64,000 bases of DNA, taken from Clostridium ljungdahlii DSM 13528. GTDB taxonomy: Bacteria; Bacillota; Clostridia; Clostridiales; Clostridiaceae. Where the stretch lies: assembly GCF_000143685.1 (NCBI RefSeq), contig NC_014328.1, positions 372,001 through 436,000 of the forward strand, given 5' to 3'. The notes under the pieces were generated by a model. That model was not told the origin of the DNA and did no database searches. It saw only the letters and a program-made list of their open reading frames with translations. A program made the translations under genes and the position numbers. Positions within the stretch are counted from its first letter, which is position 1. The number at the start of each line of letters is the position of its first letter. Below, in pieces: positions 43,990-52,936 of the stretch.

Positions 43990-44613
43990 ATGAAAAAGAT
44001 AATTACAATTATATCTGTACTCCTTATATCTGTAATGTTTTTATATCCTTTAAAAGTATATGCTGCTGACAGTGGAGTGACACTAGATGGATATTTTGAT
44101 GACTGGATTGATAAGCCAAGCCAAAAATTATATTATTGGCAGGGAGCAGTTCACACTGTGAAGTGGTATTCAGACGATAAAGATTTATATTTATATATAA
44201 AAATGGCAACTGTAGGAGGCCAACAGTTAAATAACTATACAATAACATATTCTGATAATAATGGCATTCAAGGAAACTTGACTATACAGGTTGATAGACC
44301 GTCCAAAGGGCGTATATCTATTTATAATTATAGCATGGATTACAGGCCGTTTTCTACAGACGGATACGTAGTACGTGGAAGCAACAGCGACGGAAAAACA
44401 AGTGATCAGGGTGAATTTAGAATACCTTTAACTATTTTTCAAAAGGACAGCAAAGATCAAATGATTACTTTAAATCTTGGGTTTCCTAATTTAGGCAATC
44501 AGGGTGTAGCATTTCAAGTAGGTAGTACTTATCCTTACATGGGAGTTTCTATAGGTATCTTGATCGTTGCTTCTGGATTTTTTATCTATCGTAGAAAGAG
44601 AAAAATAGAATGA
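43990..44613 (+). CDS. Firmicu-CTERM secreted protein, likely exosortase G substrate
   Basis: A 207-residue surface protein. Signal peptide 1-25 ending VYA; CBM9/DOMON-like beta-sandwich from about 28 to 175 starting with VTLDGYFDDWIDKP; C-terminal sorting signal with YPYMGVSIG at 181-189, a hydrophobic span at 184-200 and the basic end RRKRKIE. This tripartite tail fits the Firmicu-CTERM model paired with exosortase G. ATG 43990 is one base after the previous stop, and its own stop overlaps the XrtG start by ATGA. It is the only protein in the window with this tail. Confidence 0.8.
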   Translation: MKKIITIISVLLISVMFLYPLKVYAADSGVTLDGYFDDWIDKPSQKLYYWQGAVHTVKWYSDDKDLYLYIKMATVGGQQLNNYTITYSDNNGIQGNLTIQVDRPSKGRISIYNYSMDYRPFSTDGYVVRGSNSDGKTSDQGEFRIPLTIFQKDSKDQMITLNLGFPNLGNQGVAFQVGSTYPYMGVSIGILIVASGFFIYRRKRKIE

Positions 44614-45206
44614 AGATATTAATATGCTTTTTACTAATTGTATGGATATATTTAATAACGGTTTTTACAAGAGCTAAATTGTATTTCTTTAAATTTGTGG
44701 CGGGATCTGTTGGTTTGTTTTTTTTCATGATGGTGATTTTACAGCCTTATTTAGTAAATGTGTTAAGTCGTTCAGTTGCAGCAGCCTCAGGTATTATGGG
44801 AGATGTCACAGGATGTTATCAGGCATTTTACCAGTATTCACTTATACTTATACAAAGTGGAGGATCAGCTATATCCATGTATATAGACTATGAGTGTTCA
44901 GGAGTAATAGAGATACTTGCTTTTACTGCACTTTTATGGTTCTTTCCTTTATATAATACACTGGAAAAAATAATGTACAATATAATAGGAGTAGTGTGGA
45001 TATTCCTGGCAAATATAATTAGAATTTTTATTATTTGTGTACTTGTATATTATTATGGTAACAATATTTTTTATTTTGCTCATACTATATTTGGAAGAAT
45101 AGTTTTTTATGCCTTGTCAATAATTTTGTACTTTTACGTATTTACCAGGTCTCAAATTAAAAGGCAAAAGGTAGGTAATGTTTTATATGGAGATGATATT
45201 AAGTAA
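44610..45206 (+). CDS. xrtG: Exosortase family protein XrtG
   Basis: A 198-residue membrane protein with about six spans. It carries the exosortase catalytic set: Cys96 in YECSGVIEI, Arg138 in ANIIRIFII and His158 in FAHTIFGRIVFY, each next to a membrane segment. The length and gene neighbours match exosortase G, the Firmicutes branch of the family. Exosortases are membrane proteases/transpeptidases that recognise C-terminal sorting tails. It is translationally coupled to the upstream substrate gene and overlaps the next gene by up to 29 nt. Confidence 0.85.
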   Translation: MKILICFLLIVWIYLITVFTRAKLYFFKFVAGSVGLFFFMMVILQPYLVNVLSRSVAAASGIMGDVTGCYQAFYQYSLILIQSGGSAISMYIDYECSGVIEILAFTALLWFFPLYNTLEKIMYNIIGVVWIFLANIIRIFIICVLVYYYGNNIFYFAHTIFGRIVFYALSIILYFYVFTRSQIKRQKVGNVLYGDDIK

Positions 45207-46557
45207 AACCTTTAAGGAAATGATTTTTTGGATGGCATGGATTATAATACCATTTATAATGGAAATTGTGCCTTCCATTGTAGGATTTTTTATTTTAATT
45301 AGAAAGAAAATGTCCCTAAAAAAGGAATGTTTTTCGGGAAAACTTCCGGAAATAACAGTTATTGTTCCTGTATACAATTCTGCACAAACCCTGGAATCTT
45401 GTATTAAATCCATATATGAATCTAATTATCCTACTGAACTTATAGATGTGATGCTTGTAAATAATATGAGTAGTGATAATAGCTTCGAAATTTTCACAAA
45501 AAGTCAGAAAGAATTTGAAGGGCTGTCCATGAGGTACTTAAATGCGAAACAGGGTAAATCAAAAGCACTTAATATGGCACTTTTTAATAGCGGAGGGAAA
45601 TATATAATTCATATTGACAGTGATGGCATACTTGAAACTAACGCAATAAGGAATATGGTTGTACGTTTTGAACAAAATACGCATATCCACTGTATGACCG
45701 GTGCAATTTTAACCGATGCCAAATATATAGAAAACACTAAAACTCCGTTTTTAAAATTAGTAAGAAGGTGTGAATTTTTTGAATATGCTCAAGCATTTTT
45801 AGCAGGAAGAAATTTTGAATCGGAGCTCAACAGTATATATACTTTATCTGGTGCCTTTTCAGCGTTTAGAAAATCCACAATTTTAAAAACTCAGCTCTAT
45901 AATAGTGAAACTGTATGTGAAGATACCCAGATAACTTTTCAAGTTAGGCATTTGCTAAAGAAAAAAGTATATTTGTGTGAAAATGCACTTTTTTTTGTTG
46001 AGCCTATCGATAATTTTAATAAACTATATACTCAGCGCCAGCGTTGGCAGCGGGGTGAAATGGAAGTTTCACATATGTTTTTAAAGGACAAACTCTATTC
46101 AGCTGGAGGATTTTTTAGCAATTTTATGATAAGGATATTGATGTATGATCATACGTTTGCGTTTCCTAGGATGATATGGTATTTTGCCCTTATATTTCTT
46201 CTATTTATGGATTACCCACTTTATCTTGTCTTAGGATCTGTATTTGTAATATATTTATTATATGTTCTATCTGCATTCTTATTTTATCTAAATGTAAGGG
46301 TATATCTTGCAGAGTATAAGGATATAAGAAAATATTATTCTGCAAAAGTTTATTTGATTGTTTTAATGCCTCTATTTAACTTTATGATATTTTGGATAAG
46401 GTTTGCAGGAATTATCAATAGCATAAAGCTTGAGAGTAAGTGGAGAACACTGAATTTAAAAGAGGAGTATAGAGCCTTTTGCAATATAAGTAAGTCGGAT
46501 TTTAAAAGAGTATTTAAAATAATAGACCAAGTAAGAAGGATAGTCAATAATCCATAA
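45178..46557 (+). CDS. Exosortase G-associated processive GT2 glycosyltransferase
   Basis: A 459-residue glycosyltransferase with an N-terminal span (about 15-38), a GT-A domain with VIVPVYNSAQTLESC, DxD in IHIDSDG and the processive motif QxxRW in YTQRQRWQRGE, then three or four C-terminal spans. This is the cellulose-synthase-like arrangement and fits the exosortase G-associated GT family. ATG 45178 and ATG 45187 are both possible, AAAGGTAGG fitting the latter better. It overlaps XrtG. It likely makes or extends a polymer. Confidence 0.85.
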   Translation: MFYMEMILSKTFKEMIFWMAWIIIPFIMEIVPSIVGFFILIRKKMSLKKECFSGKLPEITVIVPVYNSAQTLESCIKSIYESNYPTELIDVMLVNNMSSDNSFEIFTKSQKEFEGLSMRYLNAKQGKSKALNMALFNSGGKYIIHIDSDGILETNAIRNMVVRFEQNTHIHCMTGAILTDAKYIENTKTPFLKLVRRCEFFEYAQAFLAGRNFESELNSIYTLSGAFSAFRKSTILKTQLYNSETVCEDTQITFQVRHLLKKKVYLCENALFFVEPIDNFNKLYTQRQRWQRGEMEVSHMFLKDKLYSAGGFFSNFMIRILMYDHTFAFPRMIWYFALIFLLFMDYPLYLVLGSVFVIYLLYVLSAFLFYLNVRVYLAEYKDIRKYYSAKVYLIVLMPLFNFMIFWIRFAGIINSIKLESKWRTLNLKEEYRAFCNISKSDFKRVFKIIDQVRRIVNNP

Positions 46558-46613
46558 TATTGTATTGGAGAAATAAAGCTAGAATCATAATTTCAAGAGA
46601 GGAAATTGCATTG

Positions 46614-47837
46614 ATGATGAAGAAAAGAGCATCAGAAAATTATTTAATAAAAATACTTTTAATCTTTATAATAACTGCAGCCTTTATTTCAGCATTGTGG
46701 CTCGACGTATTTTATGAAATAGGCAATCATAAAAAGAATATAATAGATGCTTTTTCAAGAGAGCAATATTCAATTACTAATCAATTATCAGACAGGCTAC
46801 AGGAAAGTTTAAATGATTATGTACAAAATAAGGGATTTACATTACATTCAGCAGAAGAAAAGGTTATAAGCGAGATTATTAAAAAGGAGATAAATTCTCA
46901 AAATAAATATGTGTTTTTTTATAATAGCAAGAATATTTTATTTGAAAGAAATTATTTAACCACTGAACAGTATAAGGGTAAAGGATTAAAAGATAGTTTT
47001 AATTTATGGGAATATAATGGCGGCAGTAACTTGGATGAAGTAAAAAGTCTCATGAACTCTGGGATAAGTGGTAAAGGTGAAATTGTAAAGGACAGTAAAA
47101 AGGGAAAAGAAATGGTTTCCTGGTGCTTTTTTAAAGTATTAAACGAAAAATATGTTATAGGAATGTCAACTTCAGAAGATTATCTATTTAGAGAGACTTT
47201 ATTTAATCAACACATTGTAAGATTATATATTCTTGCTGGAATAGCTACTATGGCAATTATAATACTTTCAGTGGCTTTTTCACTATACTTGTATTTTATG
47301 TTTAAAAAGGTAAAAAATCTTAAAAACCAACTTAAAAATAAGAATATTCAAGTACAAAACTTTGTTTCTACAATAAGTCAGCTGGAGAAATCTGCACGTA
47401 AAGCTACTATATGTGATCCACTTACGGGAGTTTATAATAGAAAATTTTTTTATACCATCCTTCCTAAAATGAATGAGGAGTTATTTTTGCCTATTGCAGC
47501 AATTAGAGTGAATATAGAAGGTATAAAAAATATAAATAATGTTTTAGGTCGTGGAAAGGGTGATGAGGTATTAGTAGAATTAGCAGAAATACTTTTAGAA
47601 AGTTGTAATGAATCTGATATTGTTTCAAGAATAAGTGATAATAAATTTGTATTGATTATGATTAACACAGATAGAGAAGCTGCTTTCAGAAAAGTAGATG
47701 AAATAGGAGAAAAAATAAAAAATAGTTTTATTGGTGCTATATGCAGCATATCCTTTGGAATTTCAGTAAAAACATCTGAAACGCAAAATTTATTTAGAAT
47801 TTTAAAGTCTGCAGAAAAAAATATTAGACAACTGTAA
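46614..47837 (+). CDS. Membrane sensor with degenerate GGDEF domain
   Basis: A protein of about 407 residues: span at 11-31, extracellular region 32-200, span at about 203-229, coiled linker, then a GGDEF-family domain from about 265. The entry motif DPLTGVYNRKFF is intact, but the active-site loop is SDNKF (341-345) instead of GGDEF, and the metal-binding DxD is NIEGIK. It is thus probably not a cyclase and may bind nucleotide or partners. I start at ATG 46614, which has AGAGGAA upstream; the frame is open to 46560. Confidence 0.82.
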   Translation: MMKKRASENYLIKILLIFIITAAFISALWLDVFYEIGNHKKNIIDAFSREQYSITNQLSDRLQESLNDYVQNKGFTLHSAEEKVISEIIKKEINSQNKYVFFYNSKNILFERNYLTTEQYKGKGLKDSFNLWEYNGGSNLDEVKSLMNSGISGKGEIVKDSKKGKEMVSWCFFKVLNEKYVIGMSTSEDYLFRETLFNQHIVRLYILAGIATMAIIILSVAFSLYLYFMFKKVKNLKNQLKNKNIQVQNFVSTISQLEKSARKATICDPLTGVYNRKFFYTILPKMNEELFLPIAAIRVNIEGIKNINNVLGRGKGDEVLVELAEILLESCNESDIVSRISDNKFVLIMINTDREAAFRKVDEIGEKIKNSFIGAICSISFGISVKTSETQNLFRILKSAEKNIRQL

Positions 47838-47878
47838 TTTGAAGTATAACTATTATGTGGAAATGGAGGAATAAACTT

Positions 47879-48370
47879 TTGAAATATAACCAATATAGAT
47901 TTAAATTTTACCTCAATGCATCACATTCCATATATCTAAAGGGTATTTTGGGTGAAGAACACCCACATACCTGGGAGATTACCCTAGATACAGTTAAGTT
48001 AGAAGATAACTTTATTATTTTTAATGATATAGAAAAGAATATTGAAAAATATCTACAAAAGTTTCAAGATAAATATATTAATAACATTACTCCATTTAAT
48101 ACGTTGAATCCAACACTTGAAAACATATGTGCATATTTTAAAGAATGTTTTGAAAGCTTACTAATGGAAAATAAATGGCTTCTATTATCTATAGAGATAA
48201 GTGAAACTCCAACACGATCATATATTATTGATGTTTCTGATGAAATTAATTACAATAATATTTCATATATTAAAGGCAAAGAAAAATATAATTCGAATAA
48301 TGGCATTTCCATTGTAAATCAGGAGATTGATCGGATCACAAAATTAGTTATTGATAAAAATAAATCATAA
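47879..48370 (+). CDS. Stand-alone pterin-synthase-like protein (XrtG-associated)
   Basis: A 163-residue protein homologous to the N-terminal domain of the 1018-residue fusion: YRFKFYLNASHSIYL, then GEEHPHTWEITL with the HxH zinc pair, a PTLENICAYF helix and LLSIEISETPTRSYII. TTG 47879 lies 8 nt after GGAGG; the upstream ATG 47855 overlaps that site. The family accompanies exosortase G; its substrate is unknown. It ends the cluster. Confidence 0.8.
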   Translation: MKYNQYRFKFYLNASHSIYLKGILGEEHPHTWEITLDTVKLEDNFIIFNDIEKNIEKYLQKFQDKYINNITPFNTLNPTLENICAYFKECFESLLMENKWLLLSIEISETPTRSYIIDVSDEINYNNISYIKGKEKYNSNNGISIVNQEIDRITKLVIDKNKS

Positions 48371-48413
48371 AAATAGATTCATGAAAGTAAAATATTCATG
48401 AATCTATTTTTCT
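48371..48413. terminator. Bidirectional terminator ending the XrtG cluster
   Basis: A 15-bp perfect inverted repeat (48371-48385 with 48395-48409) flanked by A-run and T-run. It serves both the XrtG cluster and the convergent chemoreceptor remnant. Confidence 0.85.
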
Positions 48414-48815
48414 TAACTTATCTTAAATGCACCTACCATTTCTTGAAGGTTGTCAGATGAATATTCTAAAGTATCACTTATTTCTTTTAACCTTGTTGTT
48501 TTGCTCAGTATTTCTTCAAGTAGATTTAGGGATTTTTCACTGCTGTTAGTACCTTTAACGGTTCTTCTATTTATTTCATCTGCAGCTTGATTTATATTTA
48601 CAACCATGTTGTCTACATCTTCGATTTCTTTATTAGTTATTTGAAATATATTGTCCGTAGTTAAATTGGAAACTACTTCAACAGAGTCTTTTGATGTTTT
48701 GGAAGAAATACCAACTCTCTTTATCATAGACATTTGATTATTTATAAATTTGTTAAACCATCTTGAAAGCTTACCTATTTCATCGTAAGAAAGTTTATCT
48801 ACTATTTTTGTTAAA
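48413..48815 (-). pseudogene. Chemoreceptor remnant (HAMP end + signalling-domain tail)
   Basis: Read on the minus strand, the frame from about 48815 gives DKLSYDEIGKLSRWFNKF, the end of a HAMP domain. Then follow short signalling-domain pieces and the C-terminal LEYSSDNLQEMVGAFKIS. The conserved receptor tip ([10 protein letters not shown]) is deleted, as are sensor and membrane parts. A stop precedes it. It is a decayed third chemoreceptor beside the exosortase cluster. Confidence 0.75.
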
Positions 48816-49063
48816 TTTTAACTTATAGTATTCATTAATAATGTGTAGTATATTTCTTAATCTTATATACAATACTGAAATATATAAGAATAAATTCTTA
48901 TATGAATATTAATGAACTAAATTCTGCAATTGTTAATAAAAATATACTATTCATAATAAATTATTAAAATTTTAATATTACTATTGATAATTTGTCTAAA
49001 AATTAGTATTATATATATAAGTTTTTCAAAAATTTATACACATTTTTAAAAGGAGGTATTTTT

Positions 49064-50293
49064 ATGAACGGAGTAAATGGAGCAGATACAGTTTTCGTAC
49101 TTATAAGCGCGGCACTAGTAATGATAATGACTCCAGCACTGGCCTTATTTTATGCAGGAATGGTTAGAGGAAAGAACACTTTAAACAGCACTCTTCATAG
49201 TTTTTCAGCTTTAGCAGTTATATCTATTCAATGGATACTTATAGGATACACATTGTGTTTTGGTACAGACATTGGGGGAATCATAGGTGGTTTTAATTTT
49301 GCAGGTTTAAAAGGAGTTGGATTTGCACCAAATGCAGATTACGCAGCTACTATTCCACAGCAAGTATATATGTTGTTTCAGCTTATGTTTGCTATAATAA
49401 CTCCAGCACTTATATCAGGATCTATTGCAGAAAGAATGAAATTTATGCCTTGGGTAGCATTTGTTTTACTTTGGACAACTTTAGTTTATGATCCTATTGC
49501 TCACTGGGTATGGGGAACAGGTGGATGGCTTAAAAATCTCGGAGCTTTGGATTTTGCAGGTGGTAATGTAGTTCATATTAGTTCAGGTATTTCCGGACTT
49601 GTAGCAGCACTTATGCTTGGGAAAAGGAAGAATGTAGGCAAACCTAGTAACCTGCCGATGACATGCTTAGGAGCTGCCATACTTTGGTTTGGTTGGTATG
49701 GATTTAATGCTGGAAGTGCACTTGCTATAAATGATGTAGCAGTAAATGCTTTTATAACTACAAATACTTCCGCAGCAGCTTCAGCAATAAGTTGGAGTAT
49801 TTGTGAACTTCTCTATAGGAAGAAAGTTACTTCTCTTGGAGTCGCTAGTGGAATAGTTGCAGGTCTTGTAGCTATAACTCCAGCTGCAGGTTTTGTAAGT
49901 CCTTTAGCTTCAATACTTATTGGATTAATAGGAGGAGCTATTTGTTATACTACTGTTACTTTTGTAAAATCTAAGTTTGGATATGATGATGCACTTGATG
50001 CTTTTGGATGTCATGGTGTAGGAGGAATCTGGGGAGGAATTGCTACAGGAATATTTGCATGGAAAGCAATAAACTCTGCCGGTGCGAGTGGACTTATACA
50101 TGGAAATCCTAAATTGGTTTTAATTCAACTTACAGCAGTTGTGGCAAGTGTTGTATATTCTGCAATAGTTACATTTATAATAATTAAAGTAATTAAAGCT
50201 GTAAGTGGTATAAGAGTAACTGATAAAGATGAACAAATTGGACTTGATGTTACAGAACACGGTGAAGAAGCTTATGGAGGAATGAATATTTAA
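49064..50293 (+). CDS. amtB: Ammonium transporter
   Basis: A 409-residue Amt protein with 11 spans. The signature DFAGGNVVHISSG holds the first pore histidine (His171) and DAFGCHGVGGIWGG the second (His317), nearly the same numbers as in E. coli AmtB. AAAAGGAGG precedes the ATG. It conducts ammonium into the cell and is followed by a PII gene, the standard pair in which PII blocks the channel in nitrogen excess. Confidence 0.95.
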   Translation: MNGVNGADTVFVLISAALVMIMTPALALFYAGMVRGKNTLNSTLHSFSALAVISIQWILIGYTLCFGTDIGGIIGGFNFAGLKGVGFAPNADYAATIPQQVYMLFQLMFAIITPALISGSIAERMKFMPWVAFVLLWTTLVYDPIAHWVWGTGGWLKNLGALDFAGGNVVHISSGISGLVAALMLGKRKNVGKPSNLPMTCLGAAILWFGWYGFNAGSALAINDVAVNAFITTNTSAAASAISWSICELLYRKKVTSLGVASGIVAGLVAITPAAGFVSPLASILIGLIGGAICYTTVTFVKSKFGYDDALDAFGCHGVGGIWGGIATGIFAWKAINSAGASGLIHGNPKLVLIQLTAVVASVVYSAIVTFIIIKVIKAVSGIRVTDKDEQIGLDVTEHGEEAYGGMNI

Positions 50294-50421
50294 CAATTGA
50301 CTATTTTATTGTAAGAAAGGAAACTCTAGTTTAAAATGAGAATTGAATTAGAGAGTTAATTTTCATAAAATATCATAAGCTGTATTATGAAAGCAAATAT
50401 ATGTTTAAAGGAGGTAAAATA

Positions 50422-50796
50422 ATGGGAGACAAACTTACTAAGGTTGATATTATTACTTCTGGCGGAAGATTTGAAGAGCTGAAAAAAGCATTAGGAGATA
50501 TAGGCATTTCAGGTATGACCGTTACAAATGTTTTAGGGTGTGGAATGCAAAAAGGCCATAAAGAATATTATCGTGGGTTAACTATGGATATTAATTTATT
50601 GCCTAAAGTTAAAGTAGAGATAATAGTTTGTGAGGTACCTGTAGAGAAAGTTGTTGAAACTGCTAAAAAAGTTCTTCACACTGGAGAAATGGGCGATGGA
50701 AAAATATTTGTATATAATGTAGAAAATGTTATACGAATAAGTACTGGTGACGAAGGCAAAGCCGCCCTTCAATATAACAAAGATGATAAAAGGTAA
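50422..50796 (+). CDS. glnK: Nitrogen regulatory PII protein
   Basis: A 124-residue PII protein from ATG 50422 (AAAGGAGGT upstream). The T-loop reads GCGMQKGHKEYYRG with a tyrosine at the usual modification point, and the B-loop region HTGEMGDGKIFV is intact. It carries a short C-terminal extension. The gene lies 128 nt after amtB. It senses ATP/ADP and 2-oxoglutarate and controls the ammonium channel. Confidence 0.92.
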   Translation: MGDKLTKVDIITSGGRFEELKKALGDIGISGMTVTNVLGCGMQKGHKEYYRGLTMDINLLPKVKVEIIVCEVPVEKVVETAKKVLHTGEMGDGKIFVYNVENVIRISTGDEGKAALQYNKDDKR

Positions 50797-50829
50797 ATAT
50801 AAACAGAAATTCTGAATTAATAATACTTT

Positions 50830-50870
50830 GACCAACAATTAATAATACTTGCTAATTGTTGGTCTTATTT
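50830..50870 (+). terminator. Terminator after the amtB-PII unit
   Basis: GACCAACAATTA (50830-50841) pairs perfectly with TAATTGTTGGTC (50853-50864), followed by TTATTTATATT. Confidence 0.75.
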
Positions 50871-50984
50871 ATATTAACATTTATATTTTATAATTTCTAT
50901 ATAAATTAAAACTACATTTGATATAATAATTATAGAACTTGTAAAGGAAAGCTAGATTTATACATATAACTTTAGGAGGATAAT

Positions 50985-52115
50985 ATGGACTATACTTTAA
51001 TTGCCACATCAACTTTTGGACTTGAGTCCGTAGTGGCTAAAGAGCTTAAAAACTTAGGATATGATGACTTAAAATTGGAAAATGGTAAAGTTACTTTTCC
51101 TGGAGATGAGATGGATATAGTTACCTGTAACTTGTGGCTTAGAACTGCAGACAGGGTACTTATAAAAATGTCAGAATTTAAAGCTGAAAGTTTCGAAGAA
51201 CTTTTTCAAGGAACACTTGCTGTAGATTGGGGAAGCATAATGCCTGAAAATGCGTTTATGCATGTAACTGGAAAATCTATAAAATCCAAACTACATAGCG
51301 TGCCGGATTGCCAGTCAATAGTTAAAAAAGCTGTTATTGAATCTATGAAAAAAAAGTATAACAGAGAGAAATTTAGTGAAGATGGAGTAGAATATAAAAT
51401 AGAAGTAGCAATATTAAAGGATATAGTAACTTTAACGGTAGACACATCCGGTGAAGGACTTCATAAGAGGGGATATAGGAAGAACTCAGGTGGAGCACCT
51501 ATGAAGGAAACTTTAGCAGCAGCTTTAGTTCTCCTAAGCAAATGGGAGCCCTCTAGAGTACTCGTAGATCCTATGTGCGGTTCTGGAACTATTGTCATTG
51601 AAGCTGCTATGATAGGAAAAAATATAGCACCAGGTTTAAATAGGAGCTTTGTGTCAGAAAAGTGGGGTATAATTCCTCATGATTTATGGGATGATTTGAG
51701 AAAGCATGCTAGAAATTCCATAAATAATAAAGAGTTTAAAATTTTAGCTTCGGATATAGATGGCTGGGTAATTAAAACCGCAAAAGATAATGCTAAAAAA
51801 GCAGGAGTGGCAGACCAAATTGAATTTCAAAAAATTCCTGTTCAAAGTTTTAGTTCAAAAAAGAAATATGGTTTTATAATAAGTAACCCACCTTATGGCG
51901 AAAGACTTGGAGATGTCAAGGAAGTGGAGAAACTTTATGAGGATATGGGCAGCGTATTTTCAAAGCTTGAAAATTGGTCTTATTTTATAATAACGGCTCA
52001 TGAAGGATTTGAAAAACATTTTGGAAAAAAATCAGATAAGAATAGAAAATTATATAATGGCAAATTAAAATGTTATTATTATCAATATTTTGGAGAGAAG
52101 CCAAAATATAATTGA
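50985..52115 (+). CDS. THUMP-domain RNA N2-guanine methyltransferase (RlmL/YpsC-like)
   Basis: A 376-residue rRNA methyltransferase. N-terminal ferredoxin-like and THUMP region (about 1-155, with the opening IATSTFGLESVVAKELK), then a Rossmann methylase with VDPMCGSGTIVIEAAMIG and the target-base motif NPPYGERLG. It matches Bacillus YpsC and the first half of E. coli RlmL, which makes m2G in 23S rRNA. TTTAGGAGGATA precedes the ATG. Confidence 0.9.
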   Translation: MDYTLIATSTFGLESVVAKELKNLGYDDLKLENGKVTFPGDEMDIVTCNLWLRTADRVLIKMSEFKAESFEELFQGTLAVDWGSIMPENAFMHVTGKSIKSKLHSVPDCQSIVKKAVIESMKKKYNREKFSEDGVEYKIEVAILKDIVTLTVDTSGEGLHKRGYRKNSGGAPMKETLAAALVLLSKWEPSRVLVDPMCGSGTIVIEAAMIGKNIAPGLNRSFVSEKWGIIPHDLWDDLRKHARNSINNKEFKILASDIDGWVIKTAKDNAKKAGVADQIEFQKIPVQSFSSKKKYGFIISNPPYGERLGDVKEVEKLYEDMGSVFSKLENWSYFIITAHEGFEKHFGKKSDKNRKLYNGKLKCYYYQYFGEKPKYN

Positions 52116-52124
52116 GTGATCTAT

Positions 52125-52160
52125 AAAATGACTTACATATTTTACTATATAAGTCATTTT
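52125..52160. terminator. Bidirectional terminator between methyltransferase and TetR genes
   Basis: AAAATGACTTA (52125-52135) pairs with TAAGTCATTTT (52150-52160). It overlaps the last codons of the convergent TetR gene. Confidence 0.75.
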
Positions 52161-52792
52161 TGCTTTATCCCATTTAGTAGCAAATCGCAGTATGTCTCTG
52201 TGATTTCATTTATAGATTTTTCATGTTTTTTATATGTGGCATATCCTTTGGAAAATTCCACTTCTGGTATATTGAGTCTCTCCACAATGAAATCTCTGAG
52301 AAGTACCATATTTCTAAATATATAAAATATCATAATATTTTTATCTAAATCCCTACGTATCAATTTTTTATCTTGAAATATATCTATTATAGCTATAAAT
52401 TCTTTTCGATTTGTTGGTAAATAGCTTTTAAATTGTTCACTTTTACAGGCATGAAAAAGAAAGCTAGCATAGTTGTAATACATAAAATCAAATTCCAATA
52501 CATGTATTACAAGTTTTTTTGACAACGTTATAGCATCTAAATGCTCTTCTTCTGGTTTAAAGTTGGTTATATAAGCTAATTGCTTGTTTAAGGTATAGTT
52601 AATAAGAAAGATATATAGGTCTGTTTTATTACTAAAATATCTATAGAAGCTTCCCTTAGCAATTTTTAAATTAGTTATAATTCTATTTAAAGAAGATGAA
52701 TCAAAATCGTGATTTGAAAATTCCTTAATAGATATTTCTATAATTTCCTTCTGTCTTTCTTTGGGCAAATTAAAAAAAGTTTTATTAGGCAA
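52154..52792 (-). CDS. TetR-family repressor
   Basis: A 212-residue regulator. The N-terminal HTH is visible as EIIEISIKEFSNHDFDSSSLNRII, then KIAKGSFYRYFSNKTDLYIFL, which is the TetR family pattern. The C-terminal ligand domain is helical and not further assigned. It is divergent from the RND efflux operon, with a palindromic operator in the shared spacer, so it likely represses that operon. Confidence 0.88.
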   Translation of the reverse strand: MPNKTFFNLPKERQKEIIEISIKEFSNHDFDSSSLNRIITNLKIAKGSFYRYFSNKTDLYIFLINYTLNKQLAYITNFKPEEEHLDAITLSKKLVIHVLEFDFMYYNYASFLFHACKSEQFKSYLPTNRKEFIAIIDIFQDKKLIRRDLDKNIMIFYIFRNMVLLRDFIVERLNIPEVEFSKGYATYKKHEKSINEITETYCDLLLNGIKQK

Positions 52793-52897
52793 AGTTTATC
52801 ACTCCTAATTTTATAATTAATACAATTTAAGCAATAGGTTTATAATCATGGAATCTCTCAATAGTAATTATAACATTTATGATCAAGTTTTCTAGTA

Positions 52898-52927
52898 TTG
52901 ACAATAAAAGTACGTAGGTGGTATAAT
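52898..52927 (+). promoter_or_regulatory. Promoter of the RND efflux operon
   Basis: TTGACA (52898-52903), an 18-nt spacer and TATAAT (52922-52927), both perfect. The operator follows 9 nt downstream. Confidence 0.8.
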
Positions 52928-52936
52928 TTATTGATT

